DNA of 64,000 nucleotides from a candidate division LCP-89 bacterium B3_LCP (GCA_005223185.1 NJBN01000001.1:373210-437209); one strand, 5' to 3'. Positions 8,783 to 16,858 are shown, counted from the first letter of the stretch. The notes: generated by a model not told the origin, from the sequence alone. Translations and numbers: made by a program.

Positions 8783-9298
8783 GTGAAAAAAGCGCGTGAA
8801 GATACATTAAAAATAGCGATTTACCCGGGATCATTTGATCCAATTACTTACGGTCATCTTGACGTTTTAGAACGTGCCGCCACGCTGTTCGACAGGGTTA
8901 TCGTTGCCATGGCTGCAAATAGTGGAAAAGAGCCTTCCCTGTTCACACTGAAGGAACGGCATGAGATGATTCTCGAGGCGATTTCCAACTTGCATAACGT
9001 GGAAGTGATGGATGCTATGGGCTTAATGGTCGATTTTGCCAAAGAACATGACGCCATTGCACTGATCCGAGGTCTGCGCGCTATTTCGGACTTTGAATAT
9101 GAATTCCAGATGGCTTTGATGAACCGGAAGCTGCATCCGCGCGTAATAACGGTTTTTCTCATGCCCCATGACAGTTACACTTATTTGAACTCCACTATTG
9201 TCCGGGAAGTCGCCAGTTTTGGCGGTGACATCTCTCAGTTTGTGCCACCTGGCGTCGCCGTTCGCCTCACGGAAAAATTCTCAAAGTCAAAGGGATGA
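8783..9298 (+). CDS. coaD: Phosphopantetheine adenylyltransferase
   Basis: A 171-residue enzyme of coenzyme A synthesis that transfers AMP from ATP to 4'-phosphopantetheine. The nucleotidyltransferase signature IAIYPGSFDPITYGHLDVLERA contains the T/HxGH motif (TYGH). RGLRAISDFEYEFQMALMNRKL and LNSTIVREVASFGGDISQFVP are hallmark CoaD segments. A short extension of about ten residues (KKAREDTLK) precedes the usual start at IAIYPGSF. Translation from GTG at 8783 is probable, but a start nearer the core cannot be excluded. The gene ends in an ATGA overlap with ftsE. Co-location with signalling and ftsEX genes looks like an operon of convenience. Confidence 0.95.
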   Translation: MKKAREDTLKIAIYPGSFDPITYGHLDVLERAATLFDRVIVAMAANSGKEPSLFTLKERHEMILEAISNLHNVEVMDAMGLMVDFAKEHDAIALIRGLRAISDFEYEFQMALMNRKLHPRVITVFLMPHDSYTYLNSTIVREVASFGGDISQFVPPGVAVRLTEKFSKSKG

Positions 9299-9951
9299 TT
9301 CGATTTGTAAACGTGTCCCTGGAACACCAGCCTGATCGGGGGATTTCAGGCATATCCTTTGTCGTTAAAAGGGGTGAATTTGTTCTTTTGAACGGTCCCA
9401 CTGGCGCAGGGAAGACCACTATCTTAAGAACGATATATCGCGAAATTCACCCGGACTCCGGTCAGGTTATCATCGATGGGCAGTTCCAACCCAATTGTAG
9501 CGGTCACGACCTTTCCCTGTTGCGGCGGAAGATGGGTATCGTCTTCCCTGAACCTCACTTACTCACCGATAGGAACCTCTTCGAAAATGTAGCTTTTCCT
9601 CTGCGTATAGAAGGGCAACCCCGCCGTAAGGTTCGCCTTCAGGTGAACCGCATGCTGTTTCGCTTTGGTTTGCAAGCTAGATCGAAGTCTTTCCCTGCGG
9701 AGCTCTCATCCGGAGAGCAGAAGAAAGGCGCCATCGCCAGAGCGCTGATTGGCAGACCATTTATATTACTCGCAGATGAACCTCTGGCGAACATCGATCA
9801 TGATGCCAGCCTGGAGATACTGGATATATTGCGCCAGATAAACGAAGAAGGCATGACGATCTTAGCTGCCACCCATATACCGGAACCTTTCAAGGGAATT
9901 GCGCACCGTACTTTGCACCTTAAGGATGGGAGGTTAAGTCATGGGAGCTAA
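9295..9951 (+). CDS. ftsE: Cell-division ABC transporter ATP-binding protein FtsE
   Basis: A 218-residue ABC ATPase. Walker A is NGPTGAGKTT (about residues 34-43), the signature is LSSGEQKKGAIARAL and Walker B is FILLADEPLANID, followed by the switch His in ATHIPE. With FtsX it forms the membrane complex that activates cell-wall hydrolases at the septum rather than transporting a solute. It overlaps coaD by four bases and ftsX by eleven. A periplasmic M23 endopeptidase of the type FtsEX can regulate is encoded elsewhere in the window (35120). Confidence 0.92.
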   Translation: MIRFVNVSLEHQPDRGISGISFVVKRGEFVLLNGPTGAGKTTILRTIYREIHPDSGQVIIDGQFQPNCSGHDLSLLRRKMGIVFPEPHLLTDRNLFENVAFPLRIEGQPRRKVRLQVNRMLFRFGLQARSKSFPAELSSGEQKKGAIARALIGRPFILLADEPLANIDHDASLEILDILRQINEEGMTILAATHIPEPFKGIAHRTLHLKDGRLSHGS

Positions 9952-10801
9952 TCTTCTTTTTGTAGTTAGTGAAGCTTTAGGTGGTGTGAAGCGCGGAATT
10001 TTTCATTCCTTTATAGCAATAATGGCGATAACGCTCGCTATAACGGTATTAGGAATCTTTTTCTATGGCTTAGTCAATCTGAATAATGCTGCTGGGAATA
10101 TCCTGGGAAATTTGCAGGCGGAGGCGTTTATATCCTTAGTTCTACCTGATGAGCAGCACCCGCAATTGCAGGAGAACGTCGAGGCGTTAGATGAGCGACT
10201 CCTGGTAGTGTATGTATCACGCGGACAGGCTGCTTCCCGGTTCGCTGATGAATTTGATCCCGATCTTTTTAACATACTTAAGGATAATCCGCTTCCTGCC
10301 TCATTTCAGATAAATCTGCCGAAAGAGCTTCTTAATCCGGATTCAGCCGCGGCGGTTATCCGGAAAATCAGTTCTGTAGAAGGTATCGATGAGGTGATCT
10401 ATGACCGCGATCTTCTTAAACTCCTGCATAGCGGCAGAAAGAAACTGACCGGATGGGGTCTCATAACAGGGTTGATAGCAGTTTTACTGGCTATAGGGTT
10501 GACCTTTAATGCTGCTCGCATAAAGATTTCAGCCCAATCGGAAACGGTTCAATTGATGTCCCTGCTGGGTGCCACGCCGCGGACAATACGGGCAATCTTC
10601 TGGCTGCAAGGAGGAATGATCGGTATTATAGGTGGAATTATCAGTATTATTCTGATTGCATCTATAACTTATTTAGTTCAGTTGCGACTGACGTCCGGTA
10701 TAGAGATTGTTATGCCGTATTTTTACTTGCCTTTGGTAGGGGCGGTCCTATTGGGGATATTTGGTGTTGCCATAGCAGTGGGGAAGTATTTGGAAATATG
10801 A
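9941..10801 (+). CDS. ftsX: Cell-division permease-like protein FtsX
   Basis: A 286-residue membrane protein with the FtsX architecture: one N-terminal helix (about residues 22-45), a periplasmic domain of roughly 120 residues and three C-terminal helices (about 170-190, 215-240 and 260-282). The motif VQLMSLLGATPRTIRAIFWLQGG is the characteristic cytoplasmic turn before the third helix. It overlaps the end of ftsE, as expected for a stoichiometric pair. The periplasmic domain is the presumed contact for a peptidoglycan hydrolase or its activator. Confidence 0.9.
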   Translation: MGANLLFVVSEALGGVKRGIFHSFIAIMAITLAITVLGIFFYGLVNLNNAAGNILGNLQAEAFISLVLPDEQHPQLQENVEALDERLLVVYVSRGQAASRFADEFDPDLFNILKDNPLPASFQINLPKELLNPDSAAAVIRKISSVEGIDEVIYDRDLLKLLHSGRKKLTGWGLITGLIAVLLAIGLTFNAARIKISAQSETVQLMSLLGATPRTIRAIFWLQGGMIGIIGGIISIILIASITYLVQLRLTSGIEIVMPYFYLPLVGAVLLGIFGVAIAVGKYLEI

Positions 10802-10929
10802 AGTGCTCAACTACAGGGAAATCTCTTCATGCGTGATCTAAATGAGTTTCCCACTTACTGATTAGATACTGGGAACCGATATCCTTTAGAAAACATTCAA
10901 GTAAAAAGAAGAAAATTTAGGCTTTACTC

Positions 10930-11937
10930 ATGAACATCCTTATCACTGGTGGAGCTGGTTTTATCGGTTCAAATTTCGTCCACTTTGTTTTAAAGGCGCA
11001 TAGTGACGTCAGTCTGGTCAATGTAGATGCACTAACCTACTGCGGCAACTTAGAGAATCTCTCCGTTATCGAAGATGATCCACGCTACAAGTTCGTCAAG
11101 GCTGACATTGCTGACAGCGAAGCGATGGAAGAGGTTTTCAAAGAAAACAAGTTCGATGCAGTTATTAATTTTGCCGCGGAAACTCACGTTGATAGATCTA
11201 TAACCGGGCCTGCCATATTTCTGCACACGAATGTCTTCGGTACTCAGGTGTTGCTGGACATGGCTATGAAGTACGGCCTCAAACGGTTCGTACAGATTTC
11301 CACCGATGAAGTGTATGGATCACTGCCCGAAACCGGTGTATTTACTGAAGAAACTCCTTTAGCGCCCAACAGTCCCTATTCCGCATCCAAAGCATCAGCG
11401 GACATGCTGGTTCGCGCCTATGTCCATACCTATGGCTTAAATGCAGTGGTAACTCGCTGTTCGAATAATTACGGTCCTTATCAATTTCCTGAGAAATTAA
11501 TCCCCCTGATGATCACAAATGCTTTAGAGGACCAACCATTACCCGTGTATGGAGACGGTATGAACGTGCGTGACTGGTTGCACGTTGAGGATCACTGCCG
11601 GGCGGTTTGGCTGGCTTTAAATAAGGGACGAAGCGGGGAAATTTACAATATAGGCGGTTCCAACGAATGGCATAATTTAGCATTGGTCAAGGAGCTGTTG
11701 AACATCTTAGGGAAACCGGAATCTCTCATAACCTTCGTCAAGGATCGTCCCGGCCATGACAGACGTTATGCTATTGATTCATCGAAAATCCGCAACGAGT
11801 TGGCTTGGAAGCCGACGTTTAATTTCGCTGATGGCTTACGCCAGACAGTAGAGTGGACTATCACCAATGAGAACTGGTGGCGCAGGGTGAAGAGCGGTGA
11901 GTACCAGTCTTATTATAAAGAACAATACGAACTGTGA
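10930..11937 (+). CDS. rfbB: dTDP-glucose 4,6-dehydratase
   Basis: A 335-residue short-chain dehydrogenase of the extended type that converts dTDP-glucose to dTDP-4-keto-6-deoxyglucose, the first committed step to dTDP-rhamnose and related sugars. It shows the NAD motif GGAGFIGSNF at residues 7-16, INFAAETHVDRSI, the catalytic STDEVYGSL and YSASKAS (YxxxK), and NNYGPYQFPEKLIPLMI with GDGMNVRDWLHVEDH. All are diagnostic for RmlB/RfbB. rmlA, rmlC and rmlD are not in this window. Its stop overlaps the following glycosylphosphotransferase start as GTGA, which ties it to surface-polysaccharide synthesis. Confidence 0.95.
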   Translation: MNILITGGAGFIGSNFVHFVLKAHSDVSLVNVDALTYCGNLENLSVIEDDPRYKFVKADIADSEAMEEVFKENKFDAVINFAAETHVDRSITGPAIFLHTNVFGTQVLLDMAMKYGLKRFVQISTDEVYGSLPETGVFTEETPLAPNSPYSASKASADMLVRAYVHTYGLNAVVTRCSNNYGPYQFPEKLIPLMITNALEDQPLPVYGDGMNVRDWLHVEDHCRAVWLALNKGRSGEIYNIGGSNEWHNLALVKELLNILGKPESLITFVKDRPGHDRRYAIDSSKIRNELAWKPTFNFADGLRQTVEWTITNENWWRRVKSGEYQSYYKEQYEL

Positions 11938-13322
11938 AGATATCAAGGGAAAAAATAACGCTTACAACGGTAGATTTCATCGCTTTGAATCTGGCTTACC
12001 TGGCATCGTACATTTTCCGCTACAAGACTGGCCTCTTTTCACAGGTTATAGCTCCAGAATTTCGGCAGTTATTCATCCCATCACTGATAGTATCCATCGG
12101 ATGGATGATAGTTCTGCTTTTACGCGGGAATTATCGGAGTTTGTATGGTCAGAGTACTGTTGACGTATTTTTAAGCGTCGCTAAGGCTTCACTTGTGGGC
12201 ATTTTTATCATCTTTCTGGTTACGATTGATCTACATAAGCCGCTTTCCCCCAGCCGGGTTGTGTTGATGTCATATTGGGGATTCCTGATCTTATTCACAG
12301 GTGGTGGCCGAGCGATTATCAGGATGGTGCAGAGGCGACTACTTGCCAGAGGGATCGGTTTGCGCAATGCCTTAATTATCGGATTTAATGAGAGAGCGAA
12401 AGCGTTCTTGCGACAAACACAGCGCGTTCCCGATATTGGTTATAATATTCGTGGTTTCTTAAATGGCACTTTGGAAGAGGAGTACTTGGGCGTCAAGGTC
12501 ATCTCCGATTACGATCATTTAGAGGACACTGTTAGAAATAACCACGTGCATGAAGTAATCTTAGTACCGGCGCCGGACGAACGGGAATTAATTCCCGGGA
12601 TTATATCGCGGCTCGCTAACCTGCATGTGGGAATTAAAATGCTACCGGATTTAACCGAGACCCTCTATGGGCATGTACGTACAGCTCATATCCGCAGTGT
12701 GCCCTTGATACAGGTCTTCCCGGACTTACTTTCACCCTGGCAGCGTTGGCTGAAACGAATTTCGGACACTATTGTCTCAGCATCAGTGCTGACGTTCGGC
12801 TCACCGTTATACTTATTGATCGGATTAGCGATAAAAATTAATTCAAAAGGCCCGGTTCTCTATCGACAACAACGTGTAGGCAGGGGCGGGAAAGAGTTTA
12901 TTTTATATAAATTTCGATCCATGAGGCAGGATGCGGAAGCGAGGACAGGTCCGGTATGGGCGGGAAAAGACGACCCGAGAATTACTTCGATGGGTCGAAT
13001 AATGCGCAAACTTCACATAGATGAATTTCCTCAGTTTATCAACGTTCTTAAAGGCGATATGGCGTTGGTGGGACCTCGTCCGGAAAGACCGAAGTTTGTG
13101 AACGACTTTAAATCCAAAATACCGCTCTACGAAAGACGCATGAATATCAAGCCCGGCATAACCGGATGGGCGCAGGTCAAGCATAAATACGATGAATCTT
13201 TAACCGATGTGAAGGATAAACTGCAGTATGATCTCTTCTATTTGGAGAATATGTCTCTGGCTCTGGACCTTAAGATCATCCTTTCAACGTTGGGGATAAT
13301 GTTTCAGTACAAAGGAAGGTAG
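11934..13322 (+). CDS. Polyprenyl-phosphate sugar-1-phosphate transferase (WcaJ/WbaP type)
   Basis: A 462-residue membrane enzyme that loads the first sugar phosphate onto undecaprenyl phosphate to start an exopolysaccharide or O-antigen unit. Residues 10-125 contain four predicted helices, 140-250 a Rossmann-like CoA_binding_3 domain (ALIIGFNERAKAFL), and 270-462 the bacterial sugar transferase domain. The catalytic domain shows ISDTIVSASVLTFGSPLYLL, the YRQQRVGRGGKEFILYKFRSM motif, IDEFPQFINVLKGDMALVGPRPERP and GITGWAQV. It starts with GTG overlapping the rfbB stop. The sugar specificity is unknown; the neighbouring rfbB suggests a 6-deoxyhexose-containing glycan. Confidence 0.92.
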   Translation: MKISREKITLTTVDFIALNLAYLASYIFRYKTGLFSQVIAPEFRQLFIPSLIVSIGWMIVLLLRGNYRSLYGQSTVDVFLSVAKASLVGIFIIFLVTIDLHKPLSPSRVVLMSYWGFLILFTGGGRAIIRMVQRRLLARGIGLRNALIIGFNERAKAFLRQTQRVPDIGYNIRGFLNGTLEEEYLGVKVISDYDHLEDTVRNNHVHEVILVPAPDERELIPGIISRLANLHVGIKMLPDLTETLYGHVRTAHIRSVPLIQVFPDLLSPWQRWLKRISDTIVSASVLTFGSPLYLLIGLAIKINSKGPVLYRQQRVGRGGKEFILYKFRSMRQDAEARTGPVWAGKDDPRITSMGRIMRKLHIDEFPQFINVLKGDMALVGPRPERPKFVNDFKSKIPLYERRMNIKPGITGWAQVKHKYDESLTDVKDKLQYDLFYLENMSLALDLKIILSTLGIMFQYKGR

Positions 13323-13354
13323 ATTAATTCGCTTTAGTGTAAAAAACGCTGTCC

Positions 13355-13438
13355 CAAAGGGTCACTCTGAGCGAAGCGAAGAGTCTCATTCGATAAGCGT
13401 CAGGTCACACTTCCCTAAAGGGAACCAAGACCTGACGC
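13355..13438. repeat. Dispersed hairpin repeat; possible terminator
   Basis: It contains a 'cactctgagcgaagcgaaga' segment, shared in inverted orientation with the gap near 2460-2505. A perfect 10-bp inverted repeat GCGTCAGGTC/GACCTGACGC follows (13397-13438), enclosing a second hairpin, TTCCCT/AGGGAA. The 'gacctgacgcc' half recurs at 61865-61875. It lies between convergent genes and may stop transcription from both sides. Confidence 0.6.
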
Positions 13439-13480
13439 AACGCATGGTTTGTCTAATTAAGCCTGTGTATTGTGGAAAGC

Positions 13481-13855
13481 TTAATTCGTCAGATTGGTTT
13501 CGGTAGTATCGCGCCTGAAATATCCCACAAAGGGTGCAATAAGTGCGAAGATCAAAAGCATCCAGAAAGTGAGCTCTAATGCCTGTGAATAGTCTCTAAC
13601 TTTTTCCCCTAAGTATAGCATGTACTGAATATAATCTGGTGGTGGCATCGACGGCTTAAAATCTGTGGGGATTATTATTAATTCCCTCAAGGCCTCGTTT
13701 TGTGCAATCAAATGGTATAATGCTCCACATACCAGTATTAGTACACCTGAGGTTAACGCCATAATTAAGGACTTCAGCACCCTGCTCTTAAGTGAATAGA
13801 TCCCAATCAAGGATACAATAACTAGAAAAATAATGCCGATCTGGTAGATTATCAT
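13481..13855 (-). CDS. Small three-helix membrane protein of the radical SAM operon
   Basis: A 124-residue hydrophobic protein with no family I recognise. Predicted membrane helices lie at about residues 2-23, 30-52 and 92-113. A soluble loop of about 40 residues (IPTDFKPSMPPPDYIQYML...) sits between the second and third, and the hydrophilic tail is RRDTTETNLTN. Its ATG overlaps the stop of the candidate precursor-peptide gene as ATGA, so the two are translationally coupled. In peptide-maturation operons a small membrane protein in this position could serve export, immunity or anchoring of the modified peptide, but nothing in the sequence decides which. It is the last gene of the operon, and a repeat-rich convergent gap follows. 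Confidence 0.7.
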   Translation of the reverse strand: MIIYQIGIIFLVIVSLIGIYSLKSRVLKSLIMALTSGVLILVCGALYHLIAQNEALRELIIIPTDFKPSMPPPDYIQYMLYLGEKVRDYSQALELTFWMLLIFALIAPFVGYFRRDTTETNLTN

Positions 13856-14109
13856 TCTGCTCCACCATAAAAAGCATCAATATTTCTCCGTGTGCATTCA
13901 TCCATTTCACCAGTACCCGAGCCATATGGTAGTCCACCGGCAGCACTGACACCAAAAGACGGACGGCAAGCGCAGGCAATTTCTAGTAAGTGACCCGGAT
14001 TTGGTAAATCACCAAAGTTAATGATTTGTGTCAGATTGACAACCCGTAAATCCGGGACTACCGTTGGAAATACTTGGTGCAATTCCGGGAATTCTTGGTT
14101 GGTTTCCAT
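13852..14109 (-). CDS. Candidate precursor peptide of the radical SAM/SPASM system
   Basis: An 85-residue protein with no recognisable family. The ATG at 14109 has a strong ribosome site (AAAGGAG, seven bases before), which supports real translation even though the gene begins inside the 3' end of the radical SAM gene (92-base overlap). The N-terminal half (METNQEFPELHQVFPTVVPD...) is hydrophobic/acidic and leader-like. The C-terminal half has Cys46 and Cys48 (IACACRP), a Gly-rich run (VSAAGGLPYGSGTGEMD), Cys72, and the end NIDAFYGGAE. Small size, a leader plus a Cys/Gly-rich tail, and position directly behind a SPASM enzyme are the usual marks of a RiPP precursor. The family is unknown, and a role as a small partner protein cannot be excluded. 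Confidence 0.6.
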   Translation of the reverse strand: METNQEFPELHQVFPTVVPDLRVVNLTQIINFGDLPNPGHLLEIACACRPSFGVSAAGGLPYGSGTGEMDECTRRNIDAFYGGAE

Positions 14110-15493
14110 GGTTCCACTCCTTTACTAATTTGCCTTTTATAAAGTTAAATACAATGTCTGCTTTAGCTTTCATATGTTCGCAGTAAACCGTATCTTTTTG
14201 CAATCTCCCACGTTTCAGGAACATAGCAATACAGGGATTGCATAATCGGATCATGTAACAATTACTGCACAAAGTGTCCACTATCTCGTAATAGCTCTCA
14301 ATGATTTCTCTCGCTATATCAAAATCGTAACCGGAGTAAATGTCACCAATTACGAAGTCGTTAACACTCCGTCCACAGATTTTAAAATCGCCATTTGCTG
14401 TTACAAAAATTTCGGATAAACTTGGGAAACACATTCCTGGTAATAATATTTTCTCCTCAAGTTCACCCTGCTTAAAAACCAGCTTCTGCAACATATCCAT
14501 CATTCCCTGATCCAATTGGCTCACACCAACACTTTTTTCAAACCTTTTAGGAAATTTATTCATTAAGCACCAATAATTTTCATAGCACTTCATACGTTGG
14601 TCGCTATTCGAAGGTGCGAACGTATTCTCAATCTTCGTTAAATAACGGACATTAATGCCTTTGAACACTTCGGATTTTTCAAATGATTCATAATATTTAT
14701 CTAGAGGTTGACAAAGATCTATTACACATAAGACAGCAATGCAATTACGATAAAAATCAGGGAAACTAGACCTTAAATCTTTCATGTTCTTCTCAATACC
14801 CATGAACGTAGGCATTCCATCAACTGTTCTTCTGTGGGTATCATTAAGCTCTTCACTACCATCTATGCTGACGTATAGTTGCACGTTATGATCCTTTACA
14901 CGGCTCACAAATTCAATATCTAAAAGATATCCATTGGTATTTATAATGTAATAGAAATTTAAATCCTTATGTTCGGTTTGGCAGTAATCGAGAATGTTAT
15001 AGATTAATTCTTTTCTTAGCAGAGGTTCACCTCCGTACAAAGCGATGATGTATTGATCTAAATCCGGGAATTTATCGCAGAAGTAGTCTATAGAACGACT
15101 AGCAATATCGAAGGACATATCAAAGCGTGCTGGTTTTTCGTCGTAATAAAATCTCTGTTCACAGTACGTACATTTGAAATTGCAATGTTGTGTCAGTTCC
15201 AACCGTAAACATGTGTGTTTCTCCTTGTCGATATGCAACTTCCAATCTTGGGATAACCTCACATAAGCTTCCTGTGGTGAACAGAGAGTTACATTGTTAA
15301 AAAATGGTGTATCTCTGTATTTCTCTTTCAATATCTCAAATAAGTCTCTCTCCGAGAAATTCCCGTTATTACAATTTAGCCTCCCCATGCTGCTCAATAT
15401 AGATTTATCGGTTACGAAAAGGAATCTATTACTTGATGAATCATATACTAAAAGATAGTCTTTTGCATGATCCACCAGTTTAATAGGAGGCAT
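14018..15493 (-). CDS. Radical SAM/SPASM domain protein, putative peptide-modifying enzyme
   Basis: A 491-residue enzyme. An N-terminal region of about 100 residues may bind a leader peptide. The radical SAM core begins at LELTQHCNFKCTYCEQRF, with the CxxxCxxC cluster motif, then YGGEPLLRKELIYNIL (the GGEP motif) and YVSIDGSEELNDTHRR. The SPASM region has PGMCFPS, NGDFKICGR, then CSNCYMIRLCNPC and a last Cys in VYCEHMK, enough to bind auxiliary 4Fe-4S clusters. This layout is that of peptide maturases (anSME/PqqE/SCIFF-type families). A SAM-radical reaction on the peptide encoded next is the natural inference. The last 31 residues, rich in Pro, Gly, Ser and Asn, are read through the start of the precursor gene. 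The start is eight bases after the 169-residue protein's stop. Confidence 0.85.
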   Translation of the reverse strand: MPPIKLVDHAKDYLLVYDSSSNRFLFVTDKSILSSMGRLNCNNGNFSERDLFEILKEKYRDTPFFNNVTLCSPQEAYVRLSQDWKLHIDKEKHTCLRLELTQHCNFKCTYCEQRFYYDEKPARFDMSFDIASRSIDYFCDKFPDLDQYIIALYGGEPLLRKELIYNILDYCQTEHKDLNFYYIINTNGYLLDIEFVSRVKDHNVQLYVSIDGSEELNDTHRRTVDGMPTFMGIEKNMKDLRSSFPDFYRNCIAVLCVIDLCQPLDKYYESFEKSEVFKGINVRYLTKIENTFAPSNSDQRMKCYENYWCLMNKFPKRFEKSVGVSQLDQGMMDMLQKLVFKQGELEEKILLPGMCFPSLSEIFVTANGDFKICGRSVNDFVIGDIYSGYDFDIAREIIESYYEIVDTLCSNCYMIRLCNPCIAMFLKRGRLQKDTVYCEHMKAKADIVFNFIKGKLVKEWNHGNQPRIPGIAPSISNGSPGFTGCQSDTNH

Positions 15494-15501
15494 AATAAAT
15501 C

Positions 15502-16011
15502 CTATCGATCAGAATCAAATAGCAGGCCTATCGGTAACGCCGTAAACGGTCTCAATTCACTTTTTTCTGTAGTGAACTTGATTTGAAACTTGGAGCTTTT
15601 TGAACACACAACAAAATCGCCACCGTTAACAATATCGTTTGCGGAGACCGAAGTTGAAGAGCCATCTGAATAGGCAGTCGCCTTGGTGTGACCAAAGTTA
15701 GCATTCTTTACTGCGAGTTTTTTAACCGTACCAGTAACTGAAGTAACCTTAACTTCGCTATAACCTACAGGAATGTGTAATCCCTGTCCATCACTTCCCG
15801 AGTTGTCAGCTTCAAATTCAAATTCAACATAACTATCATTTGTAATAACGACCCAATTCAAATCAGAATTCGTGAAGCTTTCTTCATCATCTAAGGTAGA
15901 GCTGTTTGAGTCAAAATACATAGCGCTGGCGCCCATGACGAGTCTCACATTAGTGGATGTGATTTTTTTTGGTGAATCGTCGAAATCTTTTACTTTCACA
16001 GTGTAAGCCAT
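15502..16011 (-). CDS. Beta-rich 169-residue protein of unknown function, first gene of the radical SAM operon
   Basis: No family recognised. It has no signal peptide or membrane segment, is rich in Ser, Thr, Asp and Val, and alternates in short beta-strand-like stretches (WVVITNDSYVEFEFEADNSG, YSEVKVTSVTGTVKKLAVK, KFQIKFTTEKSE). There is a single Cys in FVVCSKSS. It looks like an all-beta jelly-roll or immunoglobulin-like fold, as in structural or virion-like proteins. The ATG is eight bases after AAAGGA. It leads the operon and lies eight bases from the radical SAM gene, so it may be the modified substrate, a scaffold or a partner. The choice is open. Confidence 0.75.
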   Translation of the reverse strand: MAYTVKVKDFDDSPKKITSTNVRLVMGASAMYFDSNSSTLDDEESFTNSDLNWVVITNDSYVEFEFEADNSGSDGQGLHIPVGYSEVKVTSVTGTVKKLAVKNANFGHTKATAYSDGSSTSVSANDIVNGGDFVVCSKSSKFQIKFTTEKSELRPFTALPIGLLFDSDR

Positions 16012-16380
16012 GGTACAATTCCTTTTGTTAAACCTTGGTTTTGATTTAGTAATTATAAATAATTAATGGCTGACTTTGCAGGAAAGAAATACAACGTAAA
16101 TAATTAGAAAAAGTCAACACTTTAACTCTTACAACCACCGAATCTCTCACTTAGTTTTTCAGGAAAAATGTCCAAACAAATTAAGCAACATACAATATAA
16201 AGTCTAAATTTCTTTAAAAGTCAAGCGTTTTTTATGCTAATTCTCGAAAGGCGTGTAGGGTGGACTAAAGAGCAGCGCAGTAGAGTAGGGTAGACTAAGT
16301 CCGTTCCTTGAGGGACGAGCGCAGTCTACCATTCCACCGGCACCCCACCTCTCTGGGGTGGGATAGGTTGCTGTTTTAAT
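16012..16380. other. Intergenic region, promoter side AT-rich, distal side with hairpin repeats
   Basis: The first 220 bases next to the operon are AT-rich and hold the possible promoter. From about 16250 the base composition changes to repeat DNA: 'gtagggtggactaa' and 'gtagggtagactaagtcc' blocks, then 'accccacctctctggggtgggat' (a hairpin). These lead straight into the 119-bp direct repeat at 16381. No gene is seen. Confidence 0.6.
16089..16117 (-). promoter_or_regulatory. Possible promoter of the radical SAM operon
   Basis: On the minus strand TTGACT (16112-16117) and TTGTAT (16089-16094) are spaced by 17 bases in an AT-rich gap, about 78 bases upstream of the ATG at 16011. The -35 is good and the -10 is weak. 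The pattern also vaguely resembles the TTTG/TAnnTTTG form used in Bacteroidetes. Confidence 0.35.
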
Positions 16381-16499
16381 CCCCCCGTCCGTCAGATGAC
16401 GGACTCCCCCCTTTGGGAAAGGGGGGGATAGTGGGAATGCAGGGAAGGATGCAGTTTCCCCCTTTGGAAAAAGGGGGACTAAGGGGGATTTGAAACCTT
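16381..16499 (+). repeat. Left 119-bp direct repeat flanking the DUF559 gene
   Basis: This copy is nearly identical, and in the same orientation, to 16890-17007. Internally it is a string of hairpins: GTCCGTCA/TGACGGAC, CCCCCTTT/AAAGGGGG and a second CCCCTTT/AAAAGGGG, and it ends in 'gggggatttgaaacctt'. It stops 11 bases before the ATG of the DUF559 gene. Confidence 0.85.
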
Positions 16500-16510
16500 C
16501 ATGATAAAGC

Positions 16511-16858
16511 ATGATCTATTATAATCCCAAATTGAAGCTTCTTGCCAGAGAGTTAAGAATTAATGCCACTGACGCAGAGAAACGGCTCTGGAACAGAATA
16601 CGACGCAAACAACTAAAAGATACCCAATTTTACCGTCAAAGAGTAATCGGAAATTACATTGTTGATTTTTATTGTCCTAAAGCGAAAATAATTATTGAAT
16701 TAGATGGTGAACAACATTTTACACCTCAGGGTAAGATCAAAGACCTTAAACGAGATTCATATCTGAATGAATTAGGATTTCAAGTGTTGCGATTCAGCAA
16801 CCTGGAGGTCATGAATAATATTGATGGGGTGCTGCAGGTGATTTGGAATCATCTGTAG
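16511..16858 (+). CDS. DUF559 domain protein, Vsr/PD-(D/E)XK-type endonuclease-like
   Basis: A 115-residue protein of the DUF559 family, whose fold is that of very-short-patch repair and other PD-(D/E)XK nucleases. Recognisable segments are LARELRINATDAEKRLWNRI, the catalytic-site region YRQRVIGNYIVDFYCPKAKIIIELDGEQH (Asp, then ExD with H), and LGFQVLRFSNLEVMNNIDGVL. It is complete and has no fused domain. It sits alone between two direct repeats with no ribosome site that I can see. In many genomes such genes are found inside similar repeats, which suggests the gene travels with the repeat. The substrate is unknown. Confidence 0.9.
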   Translation: MIYYNPKLKLLARELRINATDAEKRLWNRIRRKQLKDTQFYRQRVIGNYIVDFYCPKAKIIIELDGEQHFTPQGKIKDLKRDSYLNELGFQVLRFSNLEVMNNIDGVLQVIWNHL

